Source: Azohydromonas sediminis
Lineage (GTDB): Bacteria; Pseudomonadota; Gammaproteobacteria; Burkholderiales; Burkholderiaceae_C
NCBI RefSeq assembly: GCF_003574675.1
Contig: NZ_QOAZ01000012.1
Span: forward strand, 29,064 to 93,063
Length of the DNA stretch: 64,000 nucleotides
Direction of reading: 5' to 3'
Position numbers and translations under genes: made by a program. The notes beneath the pieces are model-generated. The model did no database searches. It had not been told where the DNA came from and saw nothing but the letters and a program-made list of their open reading frames with translations. This document shows positions 34,237 to 42,612 of the stretch, piece after piece; positions within the stretch are counted from its first letter, which is position 1, and the number at the start of each line of letters is the position of its first letter.

Positions 34237-35841
34237 GTGTACGACTACCTCATCGTCGGCGGCGGCTCCGCCGGCTGTGTGCTCGCCGGGCGCCTGAGCG
34301 AGGACGCCGATGCGAGCGTGTGCCTGATCGAGGCCGGCCCGCGCGACGACAGCGTGCTGATCCACTGCCCCGCCGGCCTCGCGGTGCTGGCGCAGACCGG
34401 CGGTGCGAACTGGGCCTTCGAGACGGTGCCGCAACCGGGGCTGGGCGGTCGGCGCGGCTACCAGCCGCGCGGCAAGGTGCTCGGCGGGTCGAGCTCGATC
34501 AACGCGATGATCTATCTGCGCGGCCAGCGCGAGGACTACGACGCGTGGGCCGCCGCCGGCAACCCCGGCTGGGGCTGGGACGACGTGCTGCCGTACTTCC
34601 GCAAGGCAGAACACAACGAGCGCGGTGCCGACGCGTTCCACGCCACCGGCGGACCGCTGAACGTCGCCGACCTGCGCAGCCCGAACCGCTTCGCGCAACG
34701 CTTCGTCGAGGCCGCGCAGCAGGCCGGGTACCCGCTGAACCCCGATTTCAACGGCGCCGGGCAGGAAGGCTTCGGCCTGTACCAGGTCACGCACCGCGAC
34801 GGCGAGCGCTGCAGCGCCGCCAAGGCCTACCTGACGCCGCACCTCGGCCGCACGAACCTGCACGTGCGCACCGGTGTGCAGGCGTTGCGCGTCGTCTTCG
34901 AGGGGCGCCGCGCCGTCGGCGTCGAGGTGCGCGAAGGCGGCCAGGTGCGCACGCTGCGCGCGCGGCGCGAAGTGCTGCTCAGCGCCGGCGCGCTGCAGTC
35001 GCCGCAGCTGCTGATGCTGTCGGGCATCGGGCCCGGTGCCGCGCTCCAGCGCCACGGCATCGCCGTCGTGCACGACCTGCCCGGCGTCGGCGCGAACCTG
35101 CACGACCACCCCGACGTCGTGCTCGGCTACGACGCGCCGCACCTGACCGAGCTGTTCGGCATCTCGCTGGCCGGCGCGGTGCGCGCCGTCAGGGGCATCG
35201 TCGAGTGGCGGCGCCGGCGCACCGGCATGCTGACGACCAACTTCGCCGAGGCCGGCGGCTTCGTGCGCAGCCGCCCCGACGTCGCGACGCCCGACCTACA
35301 GCTGCACTTCGTGGTCGGCAAGCTCGTCGACCACGGGCGCAAGACGGTGTTCGGCCACGGCTACTCGTGCCACGTGTGCCTGCTGCGCCCGGCCAGCCGC
35401 GGCAGCGTCTCGCTGGCCAGTGCCGACCCGCTGGCCGCGCCGCGCATCGACCCGAACTTCCTCGCCGAGCGCGGCGACGTCGACGCGCTGGTGCGCGGCG
35501 TCAAGATCACGCGCGAGATCCTCGCGCAGCCGGCCCTGGCCGCGCATGGCGCGCGCGAGTTCGCGACGTCGGCCGCGGCGCGCGACGACGCGCAGATCGA
35601 GCAGTTCGTGCGCCGCCACGCCGACACGATCTACCACCCGGTGGGCACCTGCCGCATGGGCCCAGGGCCGGGCGACGTCGTCGACGCGCAGCTGCGCGTG
35701 CACGGCGTGCAGGCGCTGCGCGTCGTCGACGCGTCGGTGATGCCGACCATCGTCAGCGGCAACACCAATGCGCCGACGATCATGATCGCAGAGAAGGCGG
35801 CCGACCTGATCCGCGCGGCGGCGAAGGCGGCGCCGCTCTGA
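34237..35841 (+). CDS. GMC-family FAD-dependent oxidoreductase (choline/alcohol dehydrogenase type)
   Basis: 534 aa. The N-terminal dinucleotide fold is YDYLIVGGGSAGCVLAGRL (about 2-20), followed by the GMC signature KVLGGSSSINAMIYLRGQ. The second signature SAGALQSPQLLMLSGIGPG (near 249-267) and the catalytic His in YHPVGTCRMG with the terminal NTNAPTIMIAEK are present. It oxidises a primary alcohol, probably not choline specifically; substrate unknown. GTG 34237 has GGGAGA 7 bases upstream. It stands alone, convergent with the pyruvyl transferase gene. Confidence 0.94.
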   Translation: MYDYLIVGGGSAGCVLAGRLSEDADASVCLIEAGPRDDSVLIHCPAGLAVLAQTGGANWAFETVPQPGLGGRRGYQPRGKVLGGSSSINAMIYLRGQREDYDAWAAAGNPGWGWDDVLPYFRKAEHNERGADAFHATGGPLNVADLRSPNRFAQRFVEAAQQAGYPLNPDFNGAGQEGFGLYQVTHRDGERCSAAKAYLTPHLGRTNLHVRTGVQALRVVFEGRRAVGVEVREGGQVRTLRARREVLLSAGALQSPQLLMLSGIGPGAALQRHGIAVVHDLPGVGANLHDHPDVVLGYDAPHLTELFGISLAGAVRAVRGIVEWRRRRTGMLTTNFAEAGGFVRSRPDVATPDLQLHFVVGKLVDHGRKTVFGHGYSCHVCLLRPASRGSVSLASADPLAAPRIDPNFLAERGDVDALVRGVKITREILAQPALAAHGAREFATSAAARDDAQIEQFVRRHADTIYHPVGTCRMGPGPGDVVDAQLRVHGVQALRVVDASVMPTIVSGNTNAPTIMIAEKAADLIRAAAKAAPL

Positions 35842-35869
35842 CGCGCGACATGGTGCCGCGCACGGCGGG

Positions 35870-37171
35870 CTACCGCTGTGGCGGCCCGTGCCACGGCCCG
35901 TGCGCCGGCCAGTACGCCTGCCACGCGACGATGGCCTGCGACGCCGCCTGCCGCAGCGCCGCGGAGGGTGTCGCCAGCGCCGCGAGCAGCGCTTTGGCCG
36001 TGTGCGGCACGTTGACGGGGCCGCCGGTGTCGGCATCCCAGGTCGCGATCCACGCGGCGAGCTTGCGCCGCTGCCCCGGCTCGCCGGGTGGACGCAGGCT
36101 CACGCGTGGCAGGCCGAAGGCCAGCGCGACGATGCGCGCGTGCAGGCTGCTTGCACACACCGCCCGCGCGCCGGCGACGATGGCGCACGTCTGCCACAGG
36201 TGCAGCGACTCGAACACGCGCACGCCGGCGGTCGGCAGCCGCGCGGCCAGCCGCTGCAGCACGCCGAGGTCGTCGTGCCACGGCGCGGCGCCGGCGCGCC
36301 ACAGCACGACGCCGAGGCCCGTGGCGGCCTGCACCGCGCGCAGCTGCGCGGCCAGCACGTCGAGCGTCGCGTCGTCGCCGAAGGCCGCGCTCGCCTGCAA
36401 GGCGACGTAGCCGCCGGCGAACGCGGCGGTGGCGCGCTGCACGTCGCCTGCTCGCATGTGCGCGGCGATGCGCGCGCCGAACGCCTGCGCGACGAGCACC
36501 GCCGGGTCGGGCACGAGCGCGCACTCGACGCCGGCGTCGTGCAGCGCACGCTGCGTGACACGGTCGCGCACGCTCCGCGCGTCGGCCGCGCGCAGCTTGG
36601 CGACGACTTCGGCGCGCATCGCCGGCGCGCAGCGCGCCAGGTCGACACCGCCGACGCCGGCGACGACGAGGTGATCGACGTGCGGCAGCGCCCCGCGCGC
36701 GAGCAGGTACGGCGCGCGATCGTCGCGGCCGAGCGCGTCGCGCACCCAGCGCCGGCGCGTCGACGGGCGGCGCGCGAGCCACGCCAGCGTCGGCTGCACC
36801 TGCCCGGGCGGCAGCAGCATCACCGCGGCCTGCCACGCGGTGCAGGTCAGCAGCTCGCCACCAAGCTGCAGCACGCGCACCGGACGCTCGCCGACCTCGG
36901 CCGCGACTTCGGCCAGCGCGTGCACGCGATGGCCGCCGAGCGGGCGCAAGTCGCGCGAGGCCAGCCCGGCGAAGATCGGCGCCTCGCCGGGCTGCAGCGC
37001 CTGCGCGAGGTGCGCGAACAGCAGGTCGCCGAGGTTGTGGCGGTCGAACGCGCCGAAGACGACGAGCGACGCCGGTGAGCGCGCCGGGCCGGCACCGCCC
37101 GGCGCGCCGGCCGCGCCGCCGGGCGGCAGGCGGTCGTGCGGGTCGTCGCGGGGGCGACGGCAGCGGTTCAC
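35870..37171 (-). CDS. Polysaccharide pyruvyl transferase family protein
   Basis: 433 aa. The fold is recognised from FGAFDRHNLGDLLFAHLAQ near the N-terminus (glycine/Asn-Asp loop) and SSLHARIVALAFGLPRVSL near the C-terminus, both hallmarks of the PS-pyruvyl-transferase family, which adds pyruvate ketals to surface sugars. The middle carries GVGGVDLARC and VPDPAVLVAQAF. A disordered Gly/Pro/Ala-rich N-terminus (about 30 residues) suggests that the true start may be later than GTG 37171. No other polysaccharide genes are adjacent. Confidence 0.82.
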   Translation of the reverse strand: MNRCRRPRDDPHDRLPPGGAAGAPGGAGPARSPASLVVFGAFDRHNLGDLLFAHLAQALQPGEAPIFAGLASRDLRPLGGHRVHALAEVAAEVGERPVRVLQLGGELLTCTAWQAAVMLLPPGQVQPTLAWLARRPSTRRRWVRDALGRDDRAPYLLARGALPHVDHLVVAGVGGVDLARCAPAMRAEVVAKLRAADARSVRDRVTQRALHDAGVECALVPDPAVLVAQAFGARIAAHMRAGDVQRATAAFAGGYVALQASAAFGDDATLDVLAAQLRAVQAATGLGVVLWRAGAAPWHDDLGVLQRLAARLPTAGVRVFESLHLWQTCAIVAGARAVCASSLHARIVALAFGLPRVSLRPPGEPGQRRKLAAWIATWDADTGGPVNVPHTAKALLAALATPSAALRQAASQAIVAWQAYWPAHGPWHGPPQR

Positions 37172-37218
37172 CGGCGGCGCGGTTCGGGGGGTCGGGACGG
37201 CGGGGCGCCGGCGCGTGC

Positions 37219-37986
37219 TCAGAAATCGGTACTGACGGTCTCGCGCGTGAACGCCGTCGTGTAGTCGATCAGCGCATCCAATGCCTTGGCGGCGCCGGGC
37301 TCGTCGCCGTCGGCGATGGCCTTGGCCAGTACGCCGTGCAGCGAGGCCATCGACTCGATGTCCCCCGCTTGCCGGTGGTGCAGGAACCAGAACCGCCGCG
37401 ACAGGCCGTGCATCAGTCCCATCGCGCCGGCAGCGAACTCGTTGCGGGCCACGCGCACCGACAGGTCGTTGAACGCCTTGTCGGCGCGCATGAAGCGCGT
37501 CTGATCCTTGGTCTTCGCCGCGGTCATGAACTCGCGCGCGAGATCGGCGAACTGCTTGCGTTCGGCCTCGGTCGCACGGCGCGCGGCGAAGCGCGCGACG
37601 AGGCGCTCGACCTCGCGGCGCACTTCGAGCAGGCGCAGCTGCCGCTTGATGTCGAGCTCGGACACGAGCACGCCGCGACGCGGCAGGATCTGCACGAGGT
37701 GCTCGCGCGCCAGGCGCTGCAGCGCTTCGCGCACCGGGGTTCGCCCGATGCCCAGCCGCGCCGACAGCTCCGCCTCGCTGATCGCCGCCCCGGGCCTCAG
37801 CTCGAGCTGGACGATCATCTCCTCGATGCGCTCGTAGGCCTGTGTCGTCAGACTCGGTGACGGCGCGTGGTCACGTCGGGCCGCATCGGTCGCGCGCTTG
37901 ACGGCCCGGCCGGCAGCGCTGCTGCGGCCCGAGGCCGATTTTCGAGCGAGGCCTTGCGTTGGCCGGTCCGCGATTTTTCTGGTCAT
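37219..37986 (-). CDS. GntR-family transcriptional regulator, FCD subgroup
   Basis: About 255 aa. After a basic Ser/Ala-rich N-terminus (1-45), the winged helix reads YERIEEMIVQLELRPGAAIS and SARLGIGRTPVREALQRLAR. The C-terminal FCD-type domain has the metal-ligand-type residues in FMRADKAFNDLSVRVA and LHGVLAKAIADGD. The ATG overlaps the stop of the iron alcohol dehydrogenase gene (ATGA), so it is translated with it. It probably controls the divergent hydrolase-TRAP cluster, because both promoters of that cluster share the 9-mer ACTGACATA. Effector likely a small organic acid. Confidence 0.9.
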   Translation of the reverse strand: MTRKIADRPTQGLARKSASGRSSAAGRAVKRATDAARRDHAPSPSLTTQAYERIEEMIVQLELRPGAAISEAELSARLGIGRTPVREALQRLAREHLVQILPRRGVLVSELDIKRQLRLLEVRREVERLVARFAARRATEAERKQFADLAREFMTAAKTKDQTRFMRADKAFNDLSVRVARNEFAAGAMGLMHGLSRRFWFLHHRQAGDIESMASLHGVLAKAIADGDEPGAAKALDALIDYTTAFTRETVSTDF

Positions 37987-39233
37987 CGACGCCTGCACCC
38001 GGAAAGTTCGCCGTGGAACGCGTGGCGCACGATGCGGGCGTAGTCGTCGGCCACGGCCCCGCCGGGCCAGGCCTTCGCCAACCGCTTCACCGCCAGTCCA
38101 TCCGCCACCAGCCGTGGCAGGTCCTCCTCAGCGACCCCGAACGCTACCAGATCGGTGGCGATGCCGACGCGGCGGACCAGCTCGCGCGTGAGCACGGGCG
38201 CCGAGCGCGCCAGCGCGAGGCGGTCAGCGCCCTGCGCGCCGGCCAGCCGTGCGATCTCGGCCAGCTCGTCGCGCCGGACGTCGACCAGCGCGTCCATCAC
38301 GTAGGGCAGCATGACGGCGTTGGTGCTGCCGTGGCTCGCGTGGGTCAACCCGGCGAGCGCATACGCCAGGCCGTGGACCGCGTTCAGGCCTGCCGTCGCG
38401 TACGACATCGCGGCATACAGGCTGGCCCGCGCCATGCCCCGGCGGGCCTGCCGGTCCTGCGGGTGCTCGAAGGCCGTGGCGAGGTGGCGGAACACGAGCG
38501 CCGTCGCCTCGCGGGCGAACATGACGGTGAGTTCGCTGCGCCCGCTGTAGCCGGGATCCGGGTCGCCCTCCACGTCGAAGTCGACGGCGTCCTTCGTCAG
38601 CCACGACTCGATCGCGTGCGTCAGCGCGTCGAGGCCCGCATCGGCGGTCACGCGCGCGGGGCACGTGAGCGTCAGTTCGGGGTCGACGACGGCGACGGCC
38701 GGCCGCAAGCCGTTGGCCATCAGCGCGACCTTCGTCGCGCTGCCCGGCTGCACGAGGATTGCGCCCGGCGTGATCTCCGAGCCGGTGCCCGCGGTGGTGG
38801 GCACGGCCACGAGCGGCAGCGGCGCGACGGGCCAGTCGGCGTGGCCGACCAGTTCGCCGACGGGCCGCGCGTTCGGGATCGTGACCGACAGCGCCTTGGC
38901 CAGGTCGATGTTGCTGCCGCCTCCCCACGCGATCAGGTGGTCGGGCGCCACACCCTCGCGGGCGACCCACTGTGTCGCCTCGTCGACCAGCGTCGTCGAC
39001 GGGTCCGGCGCACCGCCGTCGAACACGTGCACCGCGACGCCGTGGCCCCGCAGCGCGGCGAGCAGCCCGCCGAACTCGGCGCTGTGCTGGACGAACCAGC
39101 GGTCGGTGACCACGAGGGCGCGCCGCCAGCCGAGGCGACGGCACAGCGGGGCGATGCGAAAGCGCGCGCCGTCGGCGCACAGCACGCGCGGTGGCGTGCA
39201 CAGGGTGATCGGGTTGTCGGGACTTAGGGTCAT
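37983..39233 (-). CDS. Iron-containing alcohol dehydrogenase
   Basis: 416 aa, group III Fe-ADH. The nucleotide loop GGGSNIDLAKALSV (about 100-113) and VPTTAGTGSEITPGAI (about 146-161) are typical. Metal ligands are likely the Asp in DAGLDALTHAIES plus His in THAIES, NAVHGLAYALAG and THASHGSTNA. Catalyses NAD(P)-linked alcohol/aldehyde interconversion, and some members act on maleylacetate; the substrate is not determined. Shares its unit with the GntR gene and is divergent from the hydrolase gene at 39296. Codon bias is slightly weaker than in the dsr region. Confidence 0.92.
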   Translation of the reverse strand: MTLSPDNPITLCTPPRVLCADGARFRIAPLCRRLGWRRALVVTDRWFVQHSAEFGGLLAALRGHGVAVHVFDGGAPDPSTTLVDEATQWVAREGVAPDHLIAWGGGSNIDLAKALSVTIPNARPVGELVGHADWPVAPLPLVAVPTTAGTGSEITPGAILVQPGSATKVALMANGLRPAVAVVDPELTLTCPARVTADAGLDALTHAIESWLTKDAVDFDVEGDPDPGYSGRSELTVMFAREATALVFRHLATAFEHPQDRQARRGMARASLYAAMSYATAGLNAVHGLAYALAGLTHASHGSTNAVMLPYVMDALVDVRRDELAEIARLAGAQGADRLALARSAPVLTRELVRRVGIATDLVAFGVAEEDLPRLVADGLAVKRLAKAWPGGAVADDYARIVRHAFHGELSGCRRR

Positions 39234-39278
39234 GACGGATGCGTGGTCGTCGCCACGTTGAGAGACTTGCTGTACATC

Positions 39279-39298
39279 ACTGACATACTACTGGCATG
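39279..39298. promoter_or_regulatory. Candidate GntR operator at the hydrolase start
   Basis: ACTGACATA (39279-39287) lies within the imperfect inverted repeat ACATAC-TACTG-GCATGT (39284-39300), immediately before and into the ATG at 39296. The same 9-mer occurs in reverse at 40085-40093. The gap between the divergent genes is only about 60 bases, so binding here could control both directions. Confidence 0.5.
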
Positions 39299-40051
39299 TT
39301 TGTGGGCAGCACAAGTCGCATCGCTGCGAGCCTCGAGCTTCGGCAGGCCGGCGCCGGCGCGCCGCTGGTGCTGATCCACGGCATCCAGGGCACCGCCGAT
39401 GCGTGGTCACCCGTGCTGCCCCACCTGCTGCGGCGCCGTTGCGTCGCGCCGAACCTCCCCGGCCGCGGCCTGTCGCCGCGCTGGACGGCCGCCGAGACGC
39501 GCACGCACGACGCCTACTACCACATCGACCACTACGCCGACCTCGTGCACGCGCTGCTGCACGATCTGCGCAGCCGTCACGACGGGCCGCTCGCGCTGGC
39601 GGGCTGGAGCATGGGGGTCAGCGTGATCCTCTCGCTGCTGGCGCGCCACGGGCAGGCCGGGATCGACCGCATCGTGCTGGTCTCGGGCACGGCCTGCGCC
39701 GTACCGGGCGCCGTGTGGTTTCGCGGCGAGTCGGCGCGGGAGGTCGCCGAGGAAGCGCACGCGCGGGCGCGGCGGCTGGGACTGACCGCCGTCGCCGACG
39801 CCGATGCGGTCGCCGCGAGCTGGGCCTCGGTGCGTGCCGCAGACCTGCGTGCCGCCGCGCAGGCCGTCACCGTGCCCGCGCTCGTCATCCACGGCGAGGC
39901 CGACGACCAGTGCCCGCTGGCGCACGGCCTGTGGCTGGCGAACCACCTGCGCGCGAGCCGGTGGATGCCGCTGCCCGGCGTCGGACACGCCGCGCTGTCG
40001 CAGGCGACGACCGCCGTCGGCGAGGCGATGCGCGCCTTTCTCGAGGCTTGA
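39296..40051 (+). CDS. Alpha/beta hydrolase
   Basis: 251 aa. The oxyanion segment is LVLIHGIQGTADAW, the nucleophile elbow is LAGWSMGVSV (Ser near residue 105), the acid is in VIHGEADDQCP and the catalytic His is in LPGVGHAAL near residue 227. Function within the large family is open: esterase, lactonase or C-C hydrolase. ATG 39296 is very close to the apparent promoter and has no ribosome site, so either the transcript is leaderless or the true start is GTG 39302 a few codons on. It begins the rightward GntR-associated cluster. Confidence 0.87.
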   Translation: MFVGSTSRIAASLELRQAGAGAPLVLIHGIQGTADAWSPVLPHLLRRRCVAPNLPGRGLSPRWTAAETRTHDAYYHIDHYADLVHALLHDLRSRHDGPLALAGWSMGVSVILSLLARHGQAGIDRIVLVSGTACAVPGAVWFRGESAREVAEEAHARARRLGLTAVADADAVAASWASVRAADLRAAAQAVTVPALVIHGEADDQCPLAHGLWLANHLRASRWMPLPGVGHAALSQATTAVGEAMRAFLEA

Positions 40052-40079
40052 CACCGTTCGCCACGACTTCTACGATGCC

Positions 40080-40093
40080 ACTGATATGTCAGT
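40080..40093. promoter_or_regulatory. Candidate GntR operator before the fatty-acid-hydroxylase-like gene
   Basis: ACTGA-TATG-TCAGT is a perfect inverted repeat 24 bases before ATG 40117. Its right half, read in reverse, is the ACTGACATA found at 39279. A further CATGTCATGG follows. This suggests that the regulator binds twice in the cluster. Confidence 0.5.
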
Positions 40094-40116
40094 CGCATGT
40101 CATGGAGGCACGAATC

Positions 40117-40929
40117 ATGATGACCGAAAAGCAGCGCCGCTTCCGTGAGCAGTACAAGGGCCGCATCAGCCCGTTCTACAACGGGTTCGTGCACACCGGC
40201 GTGATGTTCGCGGTGGGCATCGGGGCGATCTGGTACTGCCTGAACCAGCTCGACAACGCCACCTGGGAGTGGCTGCTCGTGGTGCCGGTGTTCCTCGCCG
40301 GCAACTTCATCGAGTGGGCCATGCACAAGTACGTGATGCACCGCCGCATCGACGTGTTCGCGCTGCGGGCCATCTACGAGCGCCACACGCGGGAGCACCA
40401 CCAGTACTTCACCGACAACGACATCACGATCGACTCGCCGCGGGAGTTCCGCATCGTGTTCTTCCCGTGGCGCGTCCTCATCGTGCTCGGCGTCGCCGGA
40501 ACGATCCTCGGCTGGATCGCCGCGCAGATCTTCAATCCCAACGCCGGCTACATCCTCTATATCACGATGGTCGGGCACTACCTCGTGTACGAGGTCTTCC
40601 ACCTGTGCTGCCACGTGAAGGACAACTGGTTCGTGCGCCACATGCCGTTCATCAACACGATCCGGCGCCACCACACCGCGCACCACAACCAGGGAATCAT
40701 GATGCACAAGAACATGAACCTGACCTTCCCCATCTTCGACTGGATCATGGGGACGAGCGACCTGAACCGCGGCCTGATCGGCACGCTGTTCAACGGCTAC
40801 GACGAGACCTACATCAAGCCCGAGTTGAAACCCATCGTCGCGCGCTTCCGCAACAGCGACACCCAGGAGCAGCGCGTCACGCTCGATGGCCCGGTCCTCA
40901 CCCCCGAGGAAAAGCAGGCGCTGGCCTGA
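40117..40929 (+). CDS. Fatty-acid-hydroxylase/sterol-desaturase superfamily membrane protein
   Basis: 270 aa. Four histidine-box segments expected of the di-iron superfamily are present: MHKYVMH, ERHTREHHQ, YEVFHLCCH and RRHHTAHHN. Membrane helices lie at about 27-45, 50-65, 125-145 and 150-165. These enzymes hydroxylate or desaturate lipids or hydrocarbons; the substrate is unknown. ATG 40117 follows GGAGG at 8 bases; the upstream ATGs are in the operator region. Probably co-transcribed with the TRAP genes. Confidence 0.88.
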   Translation: MMTEKQRRFREQYKGRISPFYNGFVHTGVMFAVGIGAIWYCLNQLDNATWEWLLVVPVFLAGNFIEWAMHKYVMHRRIDVFALRAIYERHTREHHQYFTDNDITIDSPREFRIVFFPWRVLIVLGVAGTILGWIAAQIFNPNAGYILYITMVGHYLVYEVFHLCCHVKDNWFVRHMPFINTIRRHHTAHHNQGIMMHKNMNLTFPIFDWIMGTSDLNRGLIGTLFNGYDETYIKPELKPIVARFRNSDTQEQRVTLDGPVLTPEEKQALA

Positions 40930-40957
40930 GCCCTTCCAACCCTCCAGGAGACACACC

Positions 40958-42025
40958 ATGAAACGACGCCACCTCATCGGCACCGGCGTGGCCGGGCTCG
41001 GCATGCTCGCAACCGTCGGCGCGCAGGCGCAGACGGGACCCACCTACAACTGGAAGATGGCCACCGGCTGGGCGGGCGGCCCGCTGATGGACATCGGCGC
41101 GAAGGCGTTCGCCGAACGCATGGAACTCCTGTCCGGAGGGCGCTTCAAGATCCAGACCTTCCCGGGCGGCGCGCTCGGCAACGCGCTGAAGGTTCCGGAG
41201 ACCGTCAAGAACGGACTCGCCGAGTGCGGCCACACCTGGATCGGCTACGACTGGGGCAAGGATCCGACGACGGCGCTGTTCGGCGGCTACGCCGGCAGCT
41301 TCGACGCCGAGCGCATGCTGCACTGGCTGTACGAGGCCGGCGGCGCCGAGATGCAGCGCGAGTTCCGCGAAGAGGTCGACGGCGTGATCTCGTTCCCGCT
41401 GTTCATGCGCACCGCGGAGGTCTTCCTTCACTCGCGCCGCCCGGTGCGCACGCTGGCCGACCTCAAGGGGCTGAAGCTGCGCACCGCCGGGGCCTGGCTC
41501 GAGATGGCGAAGGACCTCGGCGCGGCCCCGGTCACCACCGCCGGCGGCGACGTGTTCCCGATGCTCGAGCGCGGCGCCATCGACGCGACCGAGTGGGGCA
41601 CCCTGTGGGAAAACATCTCGCCGGGCTTCTTCAAGGTCGCCAAGTTCCTGAGCTACCCCGGCGTGCACCAGCCCTGCGCGCCGTTCGAGCTCGTCATCAA
41701 CAAGGGCGTGTGGGACAAGATGCCGGCCAACGACCGCCGCCTCGTCGAAGTCGTCGCCAAGCTGGTCACGTTCGAGAGCTGGGCGCGGATTGGCGCCGAA
41801 GATGCGAAGGCGTTCGACTTCTACAAGAAGAACGGCGTGACGATGATCGAGCTGGACGACGAGGTTCAGTTCGCGACCCGCAAGCTCGGGCTCGAGTGGG
41901 CGGCGAAGACCGCGCAGGAGGGCAAGTTCAAGTGGTTCGCGCGGGTGCACAAGAGCCAGCAGGACTTCGACCTCGCCTGGCGTGACGCCGACAGCTGGCG
42001 CAAGGTCAAGGTGCAGAGGGCCTGA
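40958..42025 (+). CDS. TRAP transporter substrate-binding protein DctP type
   Basis: 355 aa. The N-terminus KRRHLIGTGVAGLGMLATVG has twin arginines and a hydrophobic run, so export by Tat is possible. The body matches DctP: KAFAERMELLSGGRFKIQTF, ADLKGLKLRTAG, GAIDATEWG, and the Arg that usually contacts a substrate carboxylate (KLRTAGAWLEM). A carboxylic acid ligand is therefore expected. CCAGGAGAC precedes ATG 40958. First of the three TRAP genes; the cluster context suggests uptake of the acid or alcohol metabolised by the Fe-ADH and hydrolase. Confidence 0.94.
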   Translation: MKRRHLIGTGVAGLGMLATVGAQAQTGPTYNWKMATGWAGGPLMDIGAKAFAERMELLSGGRFKIQTFPGGALGNALKVPETVKNGLAECGHTWIGYDWGKDPTTALFGGYAGSFDAERMLHWLYEAGGAEMQREFREEVDGVISFPLFMRTAEVFLHSRRPVRTLADLKGLKLRTAGAWLEMAKDLGAAPVTTAGGDVFPMLERGAIDATEWGTLWENISPGFFKVAKFLSYPGVHQPCAPFELVINKGVWDKMPANDRRLVEVVAKLVTFESWARIGAEDAKAFDFYKKNGVTMIELDDEVQFATRKLGLEWAAKTAQEGKFKWFARVHKSQQDFDLAWRDADSWRKVKVQRA

Positions 42026-42105
42026 GCGTCTCATGTGGCGCGCGCCCGCGCAGGCGCGCGCCACTGCCGCGGGACGCCACGGCCCGCTGACCACAGGGGA
42101 CATCC

Positions 42106-42612
42106 GTGAATCACTTCATCGGCCATGCCGAACGGCTGGTCGTGGGCATCGGCACGTTCGCCGCGCTGCTCCTCGTGCCGCTGGTGCTGGCCACCACCTG
42201 GGAGGTCGTGGCGCGGTATGCGTTCGGCGCGCCGACGATCTGGGCCTACGAGATCGGCTACACGCTCACCGGCGCGCACTTCCTCCTGGCGCTGGCGTAC
42301 ACCCTGCGCCAGGGTGAGCACATCCGCATCGACGTCTTCAGCGGCAAGATGCCGCGAAGGCTGCGCCACGCCGTCGACGCCGTCGTCTACGCCCTCGTAC
42401 TGCCGATCCTGATCTGGCTGGTCGCGACGCTGTGGCGGTACATGAGCGAGGGCTACGCGCGCGGCGAGACGTCCGGCCAGTCGGCGCTCAACCTGCCGGT
42501 GTGGCCGTTCCGGCTCGTTTTCTGCGTCGCCTTCGCGACGCTGTGCCTGCAGGTGCTGTGCGAGCTGCTGAAGTCGCTCGCCGCGCTGGCGCAACCGCGG
42601 CGGCCGTCGTGA
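42106..42612 (+). CDS. TRAP transporter small membrane subunit DctQ type
   Basis: 168 aa with four hydrophobic helices (about 10-35, 46-68, 88-108, 130-155). WEVVARYAFGAPTIWAYEIG and GEHIRIDVFSGKMPRR are the usual DctQ elements. GTG 42106 has CAGGGGA upstream; no ATG fits. Its stop overlaps the ATG of the large subunit gene by one base. It pairs with the DctM subunit as the membrane part of the transporter. Confidence 0.92.
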   Translation: MNHFIGHAERLVVGIGTFAALLLVPLVLATTWEVVARYAFGAPTIWAYEIGYTLTGAHFLLALAYTLRQGEHIRIDVFSGKMPRRLRHAVDAVVYALVLPILIWLVATLWRYMSEGYARGETSGQSALNLPVWPFRLVFCVAFATLCLQVLCELLKSLAALAQPRRPS

